From the NCBI RefSeq assembly GCF_037055325.1, contig NZ_CP146373.1:2542001-2606000 (forward strand): DNA of 64,000 nt. The letters are read 5' to 3'. Source of the DNA: Arachnia propionica (lineage in GTDB: Bacteria > Actinomycetota > Actinomycetes > Propionibacteriales > Propionibacteriaceae). The notes below the pieces were generated by a model, which saw nothing but the letters and a program-made list of their open reading frames with translations, did not search any database and was not told the origin of the DNA. Below are positions 1 through 8,757 of the stretch, piece by piece. How positions within the stretch are numbered: the stretch's first letter is position 1; each line of letters starts with the position of its first letter. Both the position numbers and the translations under genes were made by a program.

Positions 1-103
1 GACGGCGGACGTCGCGATCCGACTCAACCACTTTTGCGTAAAACGGCTTCGACGTGACCTCGCTCACGGTCGGCCCACCCGGCTTCAGGAAACACGATCC
101 ACA

Positions 104-137
104 CCTGGGGTACCACCGCATTCAGCGATACCCCAGG
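104..137 (-). terminator. hairpin downstream of the TAP-type hydrolase
   Basis: A perfect 9-bp stem (CCTGGGGTA pairing with TACCCCAGG) encloses a 16-nt loop just past the stop of the minus-strand hydrolase gene. There is no U-run, as is common for actinobacterial terminators, so its function is inferred from position only. Confidence 0.4.
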
Positions 138-150
138 CACAGCTCTGGAT

Positions 151-1899
151 TCAGGCCGGGCAGGAGGTGCCATCAGCTGGGGCCTCGCCGGTGGCGAAAT
201 ATTTCACCACCGCCTCATCGACGCATGTGCTCTTCCCCGCGAAGGCAACCGCATGCCCCGAGCCCTCCCAGGTGAGCAGCGTGGCGGAGTCGAGCTGCTT
301 GGCCATGGCAACGGAGTTGTCGTGTGGGGTGACGGGGTCAACCGTGGCTCCGATCACCAGAATGGGACCGGCCCCCTTGGCAGTCAGTGTGAGATTGGGC
401 GCGGAATCCGCGCTCCAGTACTCACACATTGGGAGCGTCCCGAGATTGGCAGCAAACACCGGGGCCTCCGCCGCTTTGTCGGAAACTCCCTTCTCGGCGA
501 CCTCGATACCCCGGTCGGGGCGGTCGACGCAGAAGATGGCGGAGGAAGCGTAAGTCCTTGTCGTCCACCCATTCCCATCATGACCGGTCATGATGCCGAA
601 GTACGTGAGCATCTCCGCTCCGTCACCATCCATGGCGCGCTGAAGGGCGGTCGCCAGCTGCGGATAGGTCGACTCGGCGCCGTACAGCGCCGCCCCAAGG
701 CCGAGAGTCGCCACCGACTGCGTGAGCTTCCGCTCCCCCACGGCCACGGGGGTCGCGTCGAGGCCCTTGAGGAAGGCATCGATGCGGCTGAGCACGGCAT
801 CGCGATCCTCACCGAGGGAACAGGACGCCTCCCCCGCACACCACTCGGCAAAACGCTGCAACGCCTTCTCAAAACCCCCAACGCCCAGCAGGGGCGAGGA
901 GGGAACGGAAATGTCAACGGCGGAGTCGAGAACCAGATGTCCGGAACGCTCCGGGAACAGCTCCGCATAGGTCGCACCGACGAAGGTGCCATACGACCAC
1001 CCGAGATAGTTCAGTTTCTCCGCACCGAGAAGATGCCGCAGCAGGTCGAGGTCGCGGACGTTCTCGATGGTGCTCAGGTGATCCAGCAGCTCACCCGAGG
1101 CGTCCCGGCACTGCCTGGCGAAAGCCTTCCACCCTTCCCGCTTCACCTGCTCCTCAGTCTCGTCATCGGGGGTGCTGTCGGACAGGAAGGCAGCGTCCGT
1201 CTGTTCCGTGGTGCCGCATTCCACGTGGGTGGATTCCCCCACCCCCCGCGGATCCCAACCAACCAGGTCGTAGCCGGGAACGACATCGACGGGCAGACCC
1301 TGGATGGTGGGACGCGCTGATACACCGGGCCCGCCGGGGTTGAAGAACAACGGCCCCTTCGACGGATTCGCCGATGGTTTCCGCGTCAACGCGATGTCCA
1401 ACGACGCCTTTCCCGGATTCTCCCAGTCGAGTGGCACCTTCATCGTCGCGCACTCAACACCCTCGCCACACGCCTCCCACGTGATCGTTTGCTGCGCATA
1501 TGCCGAAAAGTCATCACCCACAGCGGCGGGCAGTGTCACCGATGGCGTACCGCTGCCCTTGTAGCCGAGCTGGCGATCCATGTTCTGCCCCTCCACGGCA
1601 GGCCAGGTCTCATGTTCCGAGACGGGCGTGTCCGGCGCCCCGGGCTGTCCCTTGGGCTGTGTGGTTGACGCCACCGAAGAGGTCGGCGAGGGGGACAGTG
1701 GGGCCGGGTACGTGGTCGACGAGGACGGCGACACCTCCGGCGACACGACGCCGGAGGCCACCTCCGAGGGCGACGTGGTACCGCTGGTCACCGGGGACGA
1801 GCTTCCGTTGCTCCCCGCAGCGTCGCAGGCGACCAACGACACAGTGGTCGCAATGGCCGCCAAACCCGCCAGGGACCGTAGCGAAAAGAGTTTTCTCAT
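151..1899 (-). CDS. secreted alpha/beta hydrolase lipoprotein, tripeptidyl aminopeptidase (TAP) family
   Basis: A 582-residue exported hydrolase. It starts MRKLFSLRSLAG, with a hydrophobic signal segment ending in a lipobox-like VSLVAC, so it is probably a lipoprotein. A Ser/Pro/Thr-rich linker of roughly 100 residues follows. The catalytic part shows NPGGPG (oxyanion region), the nucleophile elbow GWSYG, and near the C-terminus VDPVTP (acid) and GSGHAV (His), plus the TAP C-terminal domain. Family members release N-terminal peptides from extracellular polypeptides; the substrate here is unknown. The start was chosen because AAGGAG lies 6 nt upstream of ATG 1899. A longer frame runs to 2013 but would bury the signal peptide. 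Confidence 0.88.
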   Translation of the reverse strand: MRKLFSLRSLAGLAAIATTVSLVACDAAGSNGSSSPVTSGTTSPSEVASGVVSPEVSPSSSTTYPAPLSPSPTSSVASTTQPKGQPGAPDTPVSEHETWPAVEGQNMDRQLGYKGSGTPSVTLPAAVGDDFSAYAQQTITWEACGEGVECATMKVPLDWENPGKASLDIALTRKPSANPSKGPLFFNPGGPGVSARPTIQGLPVDVVPGYDLVGWDPRGVGESTHVECGTTEQTDAAFLSDSTPDDETEEQVKREGWKAFARQCRDASGELLDHLSTIENVRDLDLLRHLLGAEKLNYLGWSYGTFVGATYAELFPERSGHLVLDSAVDISVPSSPLLGVGGFEKALQRFAEWCAGEASCSLGEDRDAVLSRIDAFLKGLDATPVAVGERKLTQSVATLGLGAALYGAESTYPQLATALQRAMDGDGAEMLTYFGIMTGHDGNGWTTRTYASSAIFCVDRPDRGIEVAEKGVSDKAAEAPVFAANLGTLPMCEYWSADSAPNLTLTAKGAGPILVIGATVDPVTPHDNSVAMAKQLDSATLLTWEGSGHAVAFAGKSTCVDEAVVKYFATGEAPADGTSCPA

Positions 1900-2079
1900 G
1901 ACTTCTCCTTGCCGGGCCAACTGGCCCGGTAGCCTGCGTTGAAAGCCGGCAGCCCTCACGAGCCTCTCCCTGCCGCCAGCCACTCGGAACGTTACGAGAA
2001 CCCGCGGCCCCACGCCATCGCATTTTCCCCTGGGAACCCCCTGAATTCCCAGCCGACAACCCTGTGCAGCCAGCCCCAG

Positions 2080-3036
2080 TCAGCCGTAGGTGGCGAGCCA
2101 GCGTCGGGTCTCGTCGAAGAAACGGTGGCGCGGCTCCTCCAGCGACAACACCAGGTCGTGCCTGCCGCCGTGGACGCGGATGAGGGTGACGTGGTCGCCG
2201 AGCTGCGGGGCCCGCGCAGCCAAGGCGTCGACGTCGAGAACCACATCCGCGCGGTGCATGTCGTTGTTCCAGGTGCGGGAGGGGTCGCTGCGATCGCTGA
2301 TCAGCATCAGCACCGGGACCTCGATCCCGAGGCCAGCTGCCACCGCCGCGTGGCCGCGCATCACCGCCGACATCCAACCGACCCGGGGCAGGAAGGCCGG
2401 ATCCCCTTTGAGGTTGTGGTTGTAGCGCCACTGCCCCTCCTCGTCGGCGGAGATGGAGCGGCGGTAGAGACCCAGTTCGGGCAGGGGAAGCGCTCGGGTC
2501 GGGGAGAGCGTCCCCACCGCACCGAAGGCTGCGGCCAGAGCGGGACGCCACGCCTGAAGGCTCGGCAACTCGAGCCATGGCGAGTTCAGCACCACGGCAT
2601 CCACCACCCCGGGGCGGTCGCGAACGAACAGCGAGACCACCAATCCACCCATCGAGTGCCCCAACAGCACCACCTGATCGTGTCCTTCGGTGCGGATCAC
2701 CTCGACGGCGGCATCCAACTCCTGGTGGTACTCGGCGAGATCGGCGGTGTAGCCGGCGAGCTGCCCGTCCCGCAGCGACCTGCCGTAGCGGCGTAGATCG
2801 AGGGCGTAGAAGTCGTACCCCCAGCTCTCGAAGGCCTCAGCCAGATGGGTCTGGAAGAAGTAGTCGCTCCACCCGTGGACGTACAACACGGCACGGGAAC
2901 CGCTTGGATCGGAGCGCCGAACAAGCGTGGCGACCACCTCGTGATCCGGCTCGCCCTGGTACTTCTGCGCCCCGGGCAGGGGGATGTCGAGCTGGCGGTA
3001 GCCCGGCAGCTCGACATCCGGGATCCAAGGAATCAC
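2080..3036 (-). CDS. alpha/beta hydrolase, lysophospholipase/monoacylglycerol lipase-like
   Basis: A cytosolic-looking serine hydrolase of about 318 residues. The oxyanion strand reads VLYVHGWSDYFF, the nucleophile elbow GHSMGG, and the His near the end lies in VHGGRHDL, the pattern of the Hydrolase_4 (lysophospholipase/monoglyceride lipase) family. No signal peptide is visible. It follows the DUF3073 gene directly and is probably co-transcribed with it. The start is uncertain: GTG 3036 is used here, but TTG 3045 directly after the preceding stop is also in frame; neither has a Shine-Dalgarno sequence, so translational coupling is likely. The substrate is not predictable from sequence. Confidence 0.8.
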   Translation of the reverse strand: MIPWIPDVELPGYRQLDIPLPGAQKYQGEPDHEVVATLVRRSDPSGSRAVLYVHGWSDYFFQTHLAEAFESWGYDFYALDLRRYGRSLRDGQLAGYTADLAEYHQELDAAVEVIRTEGHDQVVLLGHSMGGLVVSLFVRDRPGVVDAVVLNSPWLELPSLQAWRPALAAAFGAVGTLSPTRALPLPELGLYRRSISADEEGQWRYNHNLKGDPAFLPRVGWMSAVMRGHAAVAAGLGIEVPVLMLISDRSDPSRTWNNDMHRADVVLDVDALAARAPQLGDHVTLIRVHGGRHDLVLSLEEPRHRFFDETRRWLATYG

Positions 3037-3045
3037 CGATAGCAA

Positions 3046-3258
3046 TCAGCGATGCGGATACTCGTCCTCGGCGTCGTCGTCAGTGTTGTACTGCTCCGCG
3101 AGGTCTGCGTACGCATCTGGAATGTCGGTGGTCTCCCGGGACTGGTACTTCTCGCCTCGGAGTTCACGCTCCAGAGATGCGAAATCGGTGTCCACGGAGC
3201 GATATTTCAAATCGCGGGCCACCTTCGTCTGCTTCGCCTTTGCACGGCCGCGCCCCAT
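3046..3258 (-). CDS. DUF3073 family small actinobacterial protein
   Basis: A 70-residue, highly charged protein beginning [19 protein letters not shown] and ending in an acidic tail. The basic N-terminus followed by the KYRSVDTDF block is diagnostic of DUF3073, a family conserved across Actinobacteria and of unknown function. A GAGGGGG element precedes ATG 3258. It is divergent from icd across a 150-bp gap and leads the hydrolase gene, with no spacing between them. Confidence 0.85.
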   Translation of the reverse strand: MGRGRAKAKQTKVARDLKYRSVDTDFASLERELRGEKYQSRETTDIPDAYADLAEQYNTDDDAEDEYPHR

Positions 3259-3408
3259 ATGGGTCGACCCCCTCGTTCAATCATCGCGGGCTTGCCGCGG
3301 AATCTGTCAGTAACTCGTGACTACGAGCCTACCGGAGTCAGCCACCATGCTCAAAGCATCCCGCCGGGTAGGCTGACTGAACAGACTGCCACGACCCGAG
3401 GAGAGCCG

Positions 3409-5616
3409 ATGGAAAAGATCATCTACACCCTCACAGACGAAGCCCCCGGACTGGCCACACGCTCACTGCTCCCAGTACTCCAGGCCTACGGGCGTCTGGC
3501 CGGCATCGGCATCGAAGGATGCGACATCTCCCTGGCCGCCCGCATCCTGGCGCGTTTCCCTGATTTTCTACCCGATGACAAGCGGGTTTCCGACACCTTG
3601 GATGAGCTCGGGGAACTGACGAGAGACCCCTCGGCCACCATCATCAAACTGCCCAACATCTCCGCCTCGGTGCCGCAACTGAAGGCAGCCATCGCGGAAC
3701 TCCGGGCCAAGGATTTTCCCCTGCCCGAGTACCCGGAAGAACCCACCACCTCGGAGGAGCAGGAGGTCCGATCCCGCTACGACCGAATCAAGGGATCTGC
3801 CGTAAACCCTGTACTACGCGAAGGCAATTCCGACCGCCGCGCACCCGAGTCCGTGAAGAGACATGCGCAGGCCAATCCGCACCGGATGGGCGTCTGGGAA
3901 CCGGATTCACGGACCCGTGTCGCAACCATGGCCTCCGGCGACTTCCACCACAACGAGCAGTCGGTGGTGCTGGCGGGCGGCGACGTGCTCACCATCCGCC
4001 ACGTCGACGGTGACGGGACCGTCACCGTCCTGCGGGACGGCCTGGAATCGCTTCCCGGGGAGGTCGTGGACGCCACTGTCATGCGCGCGACGGCGCTCGA
4101 CGACTTCCTGGCCGAGCAGGTCGCGGCGGCGAAGCGGGAGGGCCTGCTGTTCTCCGTGCACCTGAAGGCCACCATGATGAAGGTGTCCGACCCGATCATC
4201 TTCGGCCACGTCGTGAAGGCCTTCATTGGCCCCGTCCTGGAACGCCACGGCGATGCCCTGGCTGCCGCAGGCCTGTCCCCCGACGAAGGCCTGGGAGCGA
4301 TCCTCGCGGGCCTGGAGAAGTTACCGGACGGCAAGGAGATCCGGGCCGAGATCGACACTGCCCTGGCAGCAGGACCCGCCCTGGCAATGGTCGACTCCAC
4401 CCGGGGCATCACCAACCTGCACGTCCCCTCCGACGTGATCGTCGACGCCTCCATGCCCGCCATGATCCGCGCCTCCGGTCACATGTGGGGCCCCGACGGC
4501 GCGGAGGCCGACACCCTCGCGGTGCTGCCCGACTCCTCCTACGCCGGTGTCTACCAGGCCGTGATCGACGACTGCCGCGCCCACGGCGCCTACGACCCGC
4601 GCACCATGGGCACCGTCCCCAACGTCGGGCTGATGGCACAGCAGGCCGAGGAGTACGGCTCCCACGACAAGACCTTCCACGTCGAGCACGACGGTCGCAT
4701 TGAGGTCGTGAATTCAGCCGGGGACGTGCTGCTGCATCACGACGTCGCTGCGGGCGACATCTGGCGGGCCTGCCACACCAAGGACGCCGCCATCCGCGAC
4801 TGGGTGGGGTTGGCCGTGACCCGGGCCCGCGCAACCGGCTGGCCCACCGTGTTCTGGCTGGATGAGACCCGCGCCCACGACCGCAACCTGCTGCTCAAGG
4901 TGAAGACGTACCTGACCGACCACGAAATCGACGACCTGGACATCCGCGTCCTGCCTCCCGTCGAGGCCACCCGGTTCACTGTCGAACGCATCCGTCGGGG
5001 CGAGAACACCATCTCGGTGACCGGCAACGTCCTGCGCGACTATCTCACCGACCTGTTCCCCATCCTGGAGCTGGGAACCTCGGCGAAGATGCTCTCGATC
5101 GTGCCGCTGATGGCCGGTGGCGGGTTGTTCGAGACCGGCGCGGGCGGCTCTGCCCCGAAGCATGTGCAGCAACTGCTTGCGGAGAACTACCTGCGCTGGG
5201 ACTCGCTGGGTGAGTTCCTGGCGTTGGCCGCCTCGCTGGAACACCTCGCATCCACGGGCAACACCCGGGCGGGCGTGCTGGCCGCCACTCTCGATCGCGC
5301 AAACGGACGCTATCTGGCCGAGGACAAGTCGCCGACGCGACGGCTGGGCGGCACCGACAACCGCGGATCGCACTACTGGCTGGCCCGGTTTTGGGCAGAA
5401 GAACTGGCCGCCCAGCGCGAGAACACCGGCCTGGCGGTGGCCTTCGAACCCATCGCGAGGGCCCTCGCAGAAAGCGAGGATGCGATCGTCTCGGAGCTGA
5501 TCGCGGTGCAGGGAGCCTCCGTCGACATCGGGGGCTACTACCTGCCCGACGAAGCCCTCGCGTCGGCGGTGATGCGCCCCTCCCCCACCTTCAACGCCAT
5601 CATCGACGGCATCTGA
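3409..5616 (+). CDS. icd: NADP-dependent isocitrate dehydrogenase, monomeric type
   Basis: Oxidatively decarboxylates isocitrate to 2-oxoglutarate with NADP+ in the TCA cycle. The protein is 735 residues, normal for the monomeric IDH family. It begins [19 protein letters not shown] and carries the family blocks [20 protein letters not shown] and [16 protein letters not shown]. The start is ATG 3409 with a GAGGAGAG ribosome site 7 nt upstream; the frame is open well upstream (from 3052), but that part is antisense to DUF3073. It is a stand-alone gene convergent with purM. Confidence 0.96.
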   Translation: MEKIIYTLTDEAPGLATRSLLPVLQAYGRLAGIGIEGCDISLAARILARFPDFLPDDKRVSDTLDELGELTRDPSATIIKLPNISASVPQLKAAIAELRAKDFPLPEYPEEPTTSEEQEVRSRYDRIKGSAVNPVLREGNSDRRAPESVKRHAQANPHRMGVWEPDSRTRVATMASGDFHHNEQSVVLAGGDVLTIRHVDGDGTVTVLRDGLESLPGEVVDATVMRATALDDFLAEQVAAAKREGLLFSVHLKATMMKVSDPIIFGHVVKAFIGPVLERHGDALAAAGLSPDEGLGAILAGLEKLPDGKEIRAEIDTALAAGPALAMVDSTRGITNLHVPSDVIVDASMPAMIRASGHMWGPDGAEADTLAVLPDSSYAGVYQAVIDDCRAHGAYDPRTMGTVPNVGLMAQQAEEYGSHDKTFHVEHDGRIEVVNSAGDVLLHHDVAAGDIWRACHTKDAAIRDWVGLAVTRARATGWPTVFWLDETRAHDRNLLLKVKTYLTDHEIDDLDIRVLPPVEATRFTVERIRRGENTISVTGNVLRDYLTDLFPILELGTSAKMLSIVPLMAGGGLFETGAGGSAPKHVQQLLAENYLRWDSLGEFLALAASLEHLASTGNTRAGVLAATLDRANGRYLAEDKSPTRRLGGTDNRGSHYWLARFWAEELAAQRENTGLAVAFEPIARALAESEDAIVSELIAVQGASVDIGGYYLPDEALASAVMRPSPTFNAIIDGI

Positions 5617-5647
5617 AAGGCGCCAGGCAAGGAATGGTTTTGACACG

Positions 5648-5676
5648 ACCGGCTCAATGACACCTGCGAGGCCGGT
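5648..5676. terminator. candidate bidirectional hairpin between icd and purM
   Basis: ACCGGC-TC pairs with GAGGCCGGT with a one-base bulge, between two convergent genes. Weak without a U-run; assigned mainly by position. Confidence 0.35.
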
Positions 5677-5716
5677 TCACCCACCTTCCACCTCCACGGA
5701 AAGCCGGGTGATGGGG

Positions 5717-6757
5717 TCAGGCCAGTTCGGCGACGCCGGGGCCGTCGTGGGCCTCGATGCGTCCCAGCACCCAGGCGTCAATTCCCCGCGACCCCAGCAG
5801 CGCGGCGGCTGTGTCCACGCTGGTCTCGGGCAGGATCGCGACCATGCCAACACCCATGTTGAGGGTGGCCTCGATGTCGGCCTGCGAGACCCGACCCACC
5901 TGCTGCACGAGCCGAAAGATCGCGGGCGGAGTCCAGGAGTCGCGTTCCAGCCGGGCCCTCCGGCCCGCCGGGATCACGCGCGCCAGATTGTTGGCCAGCC
6001 CACCGCCCGTGATGTGGCTGAAGGCGTGGCATTCCACCTCGCGGATCAGCGCGAGGACGTCGAGGGCGTAGACCCTGGTCGGGGTCAGCAGCTCCTCACC
6101 GAGGGTGCGGCCCAGTTCGTCGACGTGCCTGTCCAGCCGCCAACCGGCCTGTTCCAGCAGCACGTGCCGCACCAGTGAGTAGCCGTTGGAGTGCAGCCCG
6201 GAGGAGGCCATCGCCAGCACCACGTCGCCGGTCTCGACGCGGTCGGCACCGAGGATGGCGTCGCGTTCCACGACCCCGGTGGTCGCGCCCGCGACGTCGT
6301 ACTCATTCGGGCCGAGCAGCCCGGGGTGTTCGGCGGTCTCCCCGCCGACCAGGGAGCAGCCCGCCGCGACACAGGCGTCGGCGATGCCCGAGACGATGGC
6401 GGCGATCCGTTCGGGAACCACCTTGCCGCAGGCGATGTAGTCGGTGACGAACAGCGGTTCGGCGCCGCAGACCACCAGGTCGTCGACGAGCATGCCGACC
6501 AGGTCGAAACCGATGGTGTCGTGGCGGTCGAGGGCCTGAGCGATGGCGACCTTCGTGCCCACCCCGTCGGTGGAGGTCGCCAGCACCGGATGGGTGTATC
6601 CCTTCAACGCCGAGGCGTCGAAAAACCCGGCGAAACCGCCGAGCCCGCCCAGCACCTCGGGTCGGCGGGTGCGGGCCACGGATGCCTTCATGAGTTCGAC
6701 GGCGCGGTCACCGGCCTCGATGTCGACTCCGGCGGCGGCGTAGGCGGACTGGCTCAT
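5717..6757 (-). CDS. purM: phosphoribosylformylglycinamidine cyclo-ligase (AIR synthetase)
   Basis: Closes the imidazole ring of FGAM to AIR with ATP in de novo purine synthesis. The 346-residue protein starts MSQSAYAAAGVDIEAGDRAV and contains the PurM signatures STDGVGTK, GEETAEHPG-type (here GGETAEHPG) and HITGGGLANN. The ATG at 6757 overlaps the purF stop by 4 bp (ATGA) and GGAG lies just upstream, so purF and purM form one operon. Length is normal. Confidence 0.96.
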   Translation of the reverse strand: MSQSAYAAAGVDIEAGDRAVELMKASVARTRRPEVLGGLGGFAGFFDASALKGYTHPVLATSTDGVGTKVAIAQALDRHDTIGFDLVGMLVDDLVVCGAEPLFVTDYIACGKVVPERIAAIVSGIADACVAAGCSLVGGETAEHPGLLGPNEYDVAGATTGVVERDAILGADRVETGDVVLAMASSGLHSNGYSLVRHVLLEQAGWRLDRHVDELGRTLGEELLTPTRVYALDVLALIREVECHAFSHITGGGLANNLARVIPAGRRARLERDSWTPPAIFRLVQQVGRVSQADIEATLNMGVGMVAILPETSVDTAAALLGSRGIDAWVLGRIEAHDGPGVAELA

Positions 6758-8217
6758 TTCTCCTCCAGGTGAAGCAGCTCGGCCTGGTCCTTCGGGACCG
6801 CTATCGGATAGCGGCCGTCGAAGCAGGCACGGCAGAGTTCGGCGGCGGGACGATGGGTGGCCTCGGTGAGGGCGTCGAGGGAGATGTAGCCCAGGGAATC
6901 GGCCCCCAGCGACCGGCAGATCTCGTCGACCCTCAGCCCGGGCGCGATGAGCTCGGCGCGGGTGGCGAAGTCGATGCCGTAGAAGCAGGGCCACTCCACG
7001 GGCGGCGAGGAGATGCGCACGTGCACCTGCTTCGCCCCGGCCTCGCGGAGCATGCGCACCAGGGCCCGTTGGGTGTTGCCGCGGACGATGGAGTCGTCGA
7101 CCACCACGAGTCGTTTGCCCGCGATGACCTCCTTCAACGGGTTCAGTTTCAACCGGATGCCGAGCTGCCGGATGGTCTGACTGGGTTGGATGAACGTGCG
7201 ACCCACGTAGGCGTTCTTCACCAGTCCGAGGCCGAACGGGATTCCGGAGGCCTCCGCGTATCCGACGGCTGAGGGAGTGCCGGAGTCGGGGGTGGGGATC
7301 ACCAGGTCGGCCTCGACGGGGTGTTCGCGGGCGAGGATACGACCGATCTCGACACGGGTGGCGTGGACGCTGCGCCCCGCGATGGTGGTGTCGGGGCGGG
7401 CCAGATAGACGTACTCGAACAGGCAGCCCTTCGGTGTGGCCTCGGCGAAACGCCGGCTGCGCAGACCTGCCTCGTCGATGGCGATGAATTCGCCGGGCTC
7501 CACCTCCCGGACGAAACTGGCCCCCACGATGTCCAGGGCGGCGGTCTCGGAGGCCACCACCCAGCCGGTGGCGAGCCTCCCCAGGACGAGGGGACGCACG
7601 CCCTGCGGGTCGCGGGCGGCAAACAGCGTCGTCTCGTTGATGAAGGTCAGGCAGAAGGCCCCCCGCAGCCTGGGCAGCACCGTCATGGCGACCTGTTCGA
7701 TCGGTTCGGTTCCGAACGAGGCCATGAGCGCGGTCACCAGCGAGGTGTCGTTGGTGGAGTCCATGGTCTTCTTCTCGGGGACCCGCTGGTCGGGGTCGAG
7801 TTCGCGAAGCCAGGCCTCCAGCTCGTGGGTGTTGGTGAGGTTGCCGTTGTGGGCCAGCGCCAGGCCGCCGTTGCGGGTGGCGCGGAAGGTCGGCTGGGCG
7901 TTGTGCCACACGGACGCGCCGGTGGTGGAGTAGCGGGTGTGGCCGATGCCGAGCCTTCCGCGCAGGGAGGTGAGGGTGGCCTCGTCGAAGACCTGGGAGA
8001 CCAGCCCCATGTCCTTGAACACGGTGATCCGTTTCCCCGTGGAGACCGCGATGCCGGCGGATTCCTGGCCGCGGTGTTGGAGAGCGAAGAGCCCGTAGTA
8101 GGTCAGCTGGGCCACGTCCTCGGATGGGGCAAAGACCCCGAAGACACCACAGGCGTCCTTCGGGCCGTGGTCGATGGGATCGAGATCGAGAGACAGTCGG
8201 CCATCAGGTCGGAGCAC
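6754..8217 (-). CDS. purF: amidophosphoribosyltransferase
   Basis: Catalyses the first committed purine step, PRPP plus glutamine to phosphoribosylamine. It has 487 residues. The N-terminal Ntn glutaminase nucleophile is Cys23 in DACGVFGVF, so a 22-residue propeptide is removed. The PRPP loop reads VVVDDSIVRGNT in the C-terminal phosphoribosyltransferase domain, and late Cys residues fit the iron-sulfur type of PurF. The start is GTG 8217 with no Shine-Dalgarno; a TAAGCT hexamer ends 6 nt before it, consistent with a leaderless message. First gene of purF-purM. Confidence 0.96.
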   Translation of the reverse strand: MLRPDGRLSLDLDPIDHGPKDACGVFGVFAPSEDVAQLTYYGLFALQHRGQESAGIAVSTGKRITVFKDMGLVSQVFDEATLTSLRGRLGIGHTRYSTTGASVWHNAQPTFRATRNGGLALAHNGNLTNTHELEAWLRELDPDQRVPEKKTMDSTNDTSLVTALMASFGTEPIEQVAMTVLPRLRGAFCLTFINETTLFAARDPQGVRPLVLGRLATGWVVASETAALDIVGASFVREVEPGEFIAIDEAGLRSRRFAEATPKGCLFEYVYLARPDTTIAGRSVHATRVEIGRILAREHPVEADLVIPTPDSGTPSAVGYAEASGIPFGLGLVKNAYVGRTFIQPSQTIRQLGIRLKLNPLKEVIAGKRLVVVDDSIVRGNTQRALVRMLREAGAKQVHVRISSPPVEWPCFYGIDFATRAELIAPGLRVDEICRSLGADSLGYISLDALTEATHRPAAELCRACFDGRYPIAVPKDQAELLHLEEK

Positions 8218-8223
8218 CGGCTC

Positions 8224-8229
8224 AGCTTA
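8224..8229 (-). promoter_or_regulatory. -10 element of purF (leaderless)
   Basis: TAAGCT on the minus strand, separated by 6 nt from GTG 8217, places transcription initiation at or next to the start codon. No convincing -35. Confidence 0.55.
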
Positions 8230-8424
8230 TCGCGGGTTCGTCAGTAACCCACATCACCGAGAACGCCCCCGAACGAGGCCCTGGGCCGACAAGCCGGACC
8301 ACAGCCACTCATCCCCAGCCCCACGACCCGGCAGGGTTCCAGGCACTTTGCCGGAATCCCGCGCCCTATCTGATCCGGATGCCAAACAGCTTCTGCATCA
8401 CACGAGTGACCTGTTCCCCAAAAG

Positions 8425-8454
8425 TTGACATCCGCTCGGCATGCTGGCGATAGC
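8425..8454 (+). promoter_or_regulatory. promoter of the lanthipeptide cluster
   Basis: A perfect TTGACA (8425-8430), 18 nt, then GATAGC (8449-8454), about 55 nt before the precursor start. This is the best-matching -35 I noticed in the window. The rest of the 292-bp purF-lanA gap (8218-8509) holds no gene I can support. Confidence 0.55.
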
Positions 8455-8509
8455 CTCATATTTTTGAATCAGGTCGGCACAGGGTCGGCCAAAGAAAAAA
8501 GGAGCAACA

Positions 8510-8671
8510 ATGTCCGACATGAATTTCCTGAAGGAAGTCGCTGATCACGAGCTCTCGCAGTCCGAGAAAACCCAGGCTGGCGGCCTCTGGACCGTCCCGG
8601 GTACCCGCACCATCGGCGCTGTCTGCACCATTTCTTGGGAGTGCCACGGCTTCATTTGCGGCTGGCGCTAG
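8510..8671 (+). CDS. lanA: class II lanthipeptide precursor, actagardine/michiganin-like core
   Basis: A 53-residue peptide. The leader begins MSDMNFLKEVADHELSQSEK and ends in a double-glycine site (AGG, residues 23-25), the cut site of C39 peptidase transporters. The core (residues 26-53) starts LWTVPGTRTIG and continues AVCTISWECHGFICGWR. Cys39, Cys45 and Cys50 have the 6 and 5 residue spacing of actagardine, and CTISWEC matches the CTxTxEC block used by mersacidin-type peptides to bind lipid II. Predicted rings by analogy: Thr34-Cys39, Thr40-Cys45, Ser42-Cys50; Thr28 and Thr32 may be dehydrated. GGAG lies 6 nt before ATG. Its role as antibacterial lantibiotic is inferred. Confidence 0.9.
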   Translation: MSDMNFLKEVADHELSQSEKTQAGGLWTVPGTRTIGAVCTISWECHGFICGWR

Positions 8672-8694
8672 TGACCCAGCGAAATGACTCTACC

Positions 8695-8731
8695 GACGGT
8701 GGGGTGTGAGAGCATTCTCATCCCCACCGTC
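8695..8731 (+). terminator. attenuator hairpin between lanA and lanM
   Basis: A 10-bp perfect stem (GACGGTGGGG with CCCCACCGTC) continues, after a small bulge, into a 5-bp stem TGAGA-GCAT-TCTCA. It sits between precursor and synthetase genes, where lantibiotic operons often have partial terminators that keep precursor mRNA in excess. Confidence 0.75.
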
Positions 8732-8757
8732 ACTCACCATCACACAGGAGCCTATTC

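Noticed and set aside
8241..8647. Two short minus-strand frames over the lanA promoter and gene
   Set aside because: No ribosome sites or motifs, and they lie opposite the strong TTGACA promoter and precursor.
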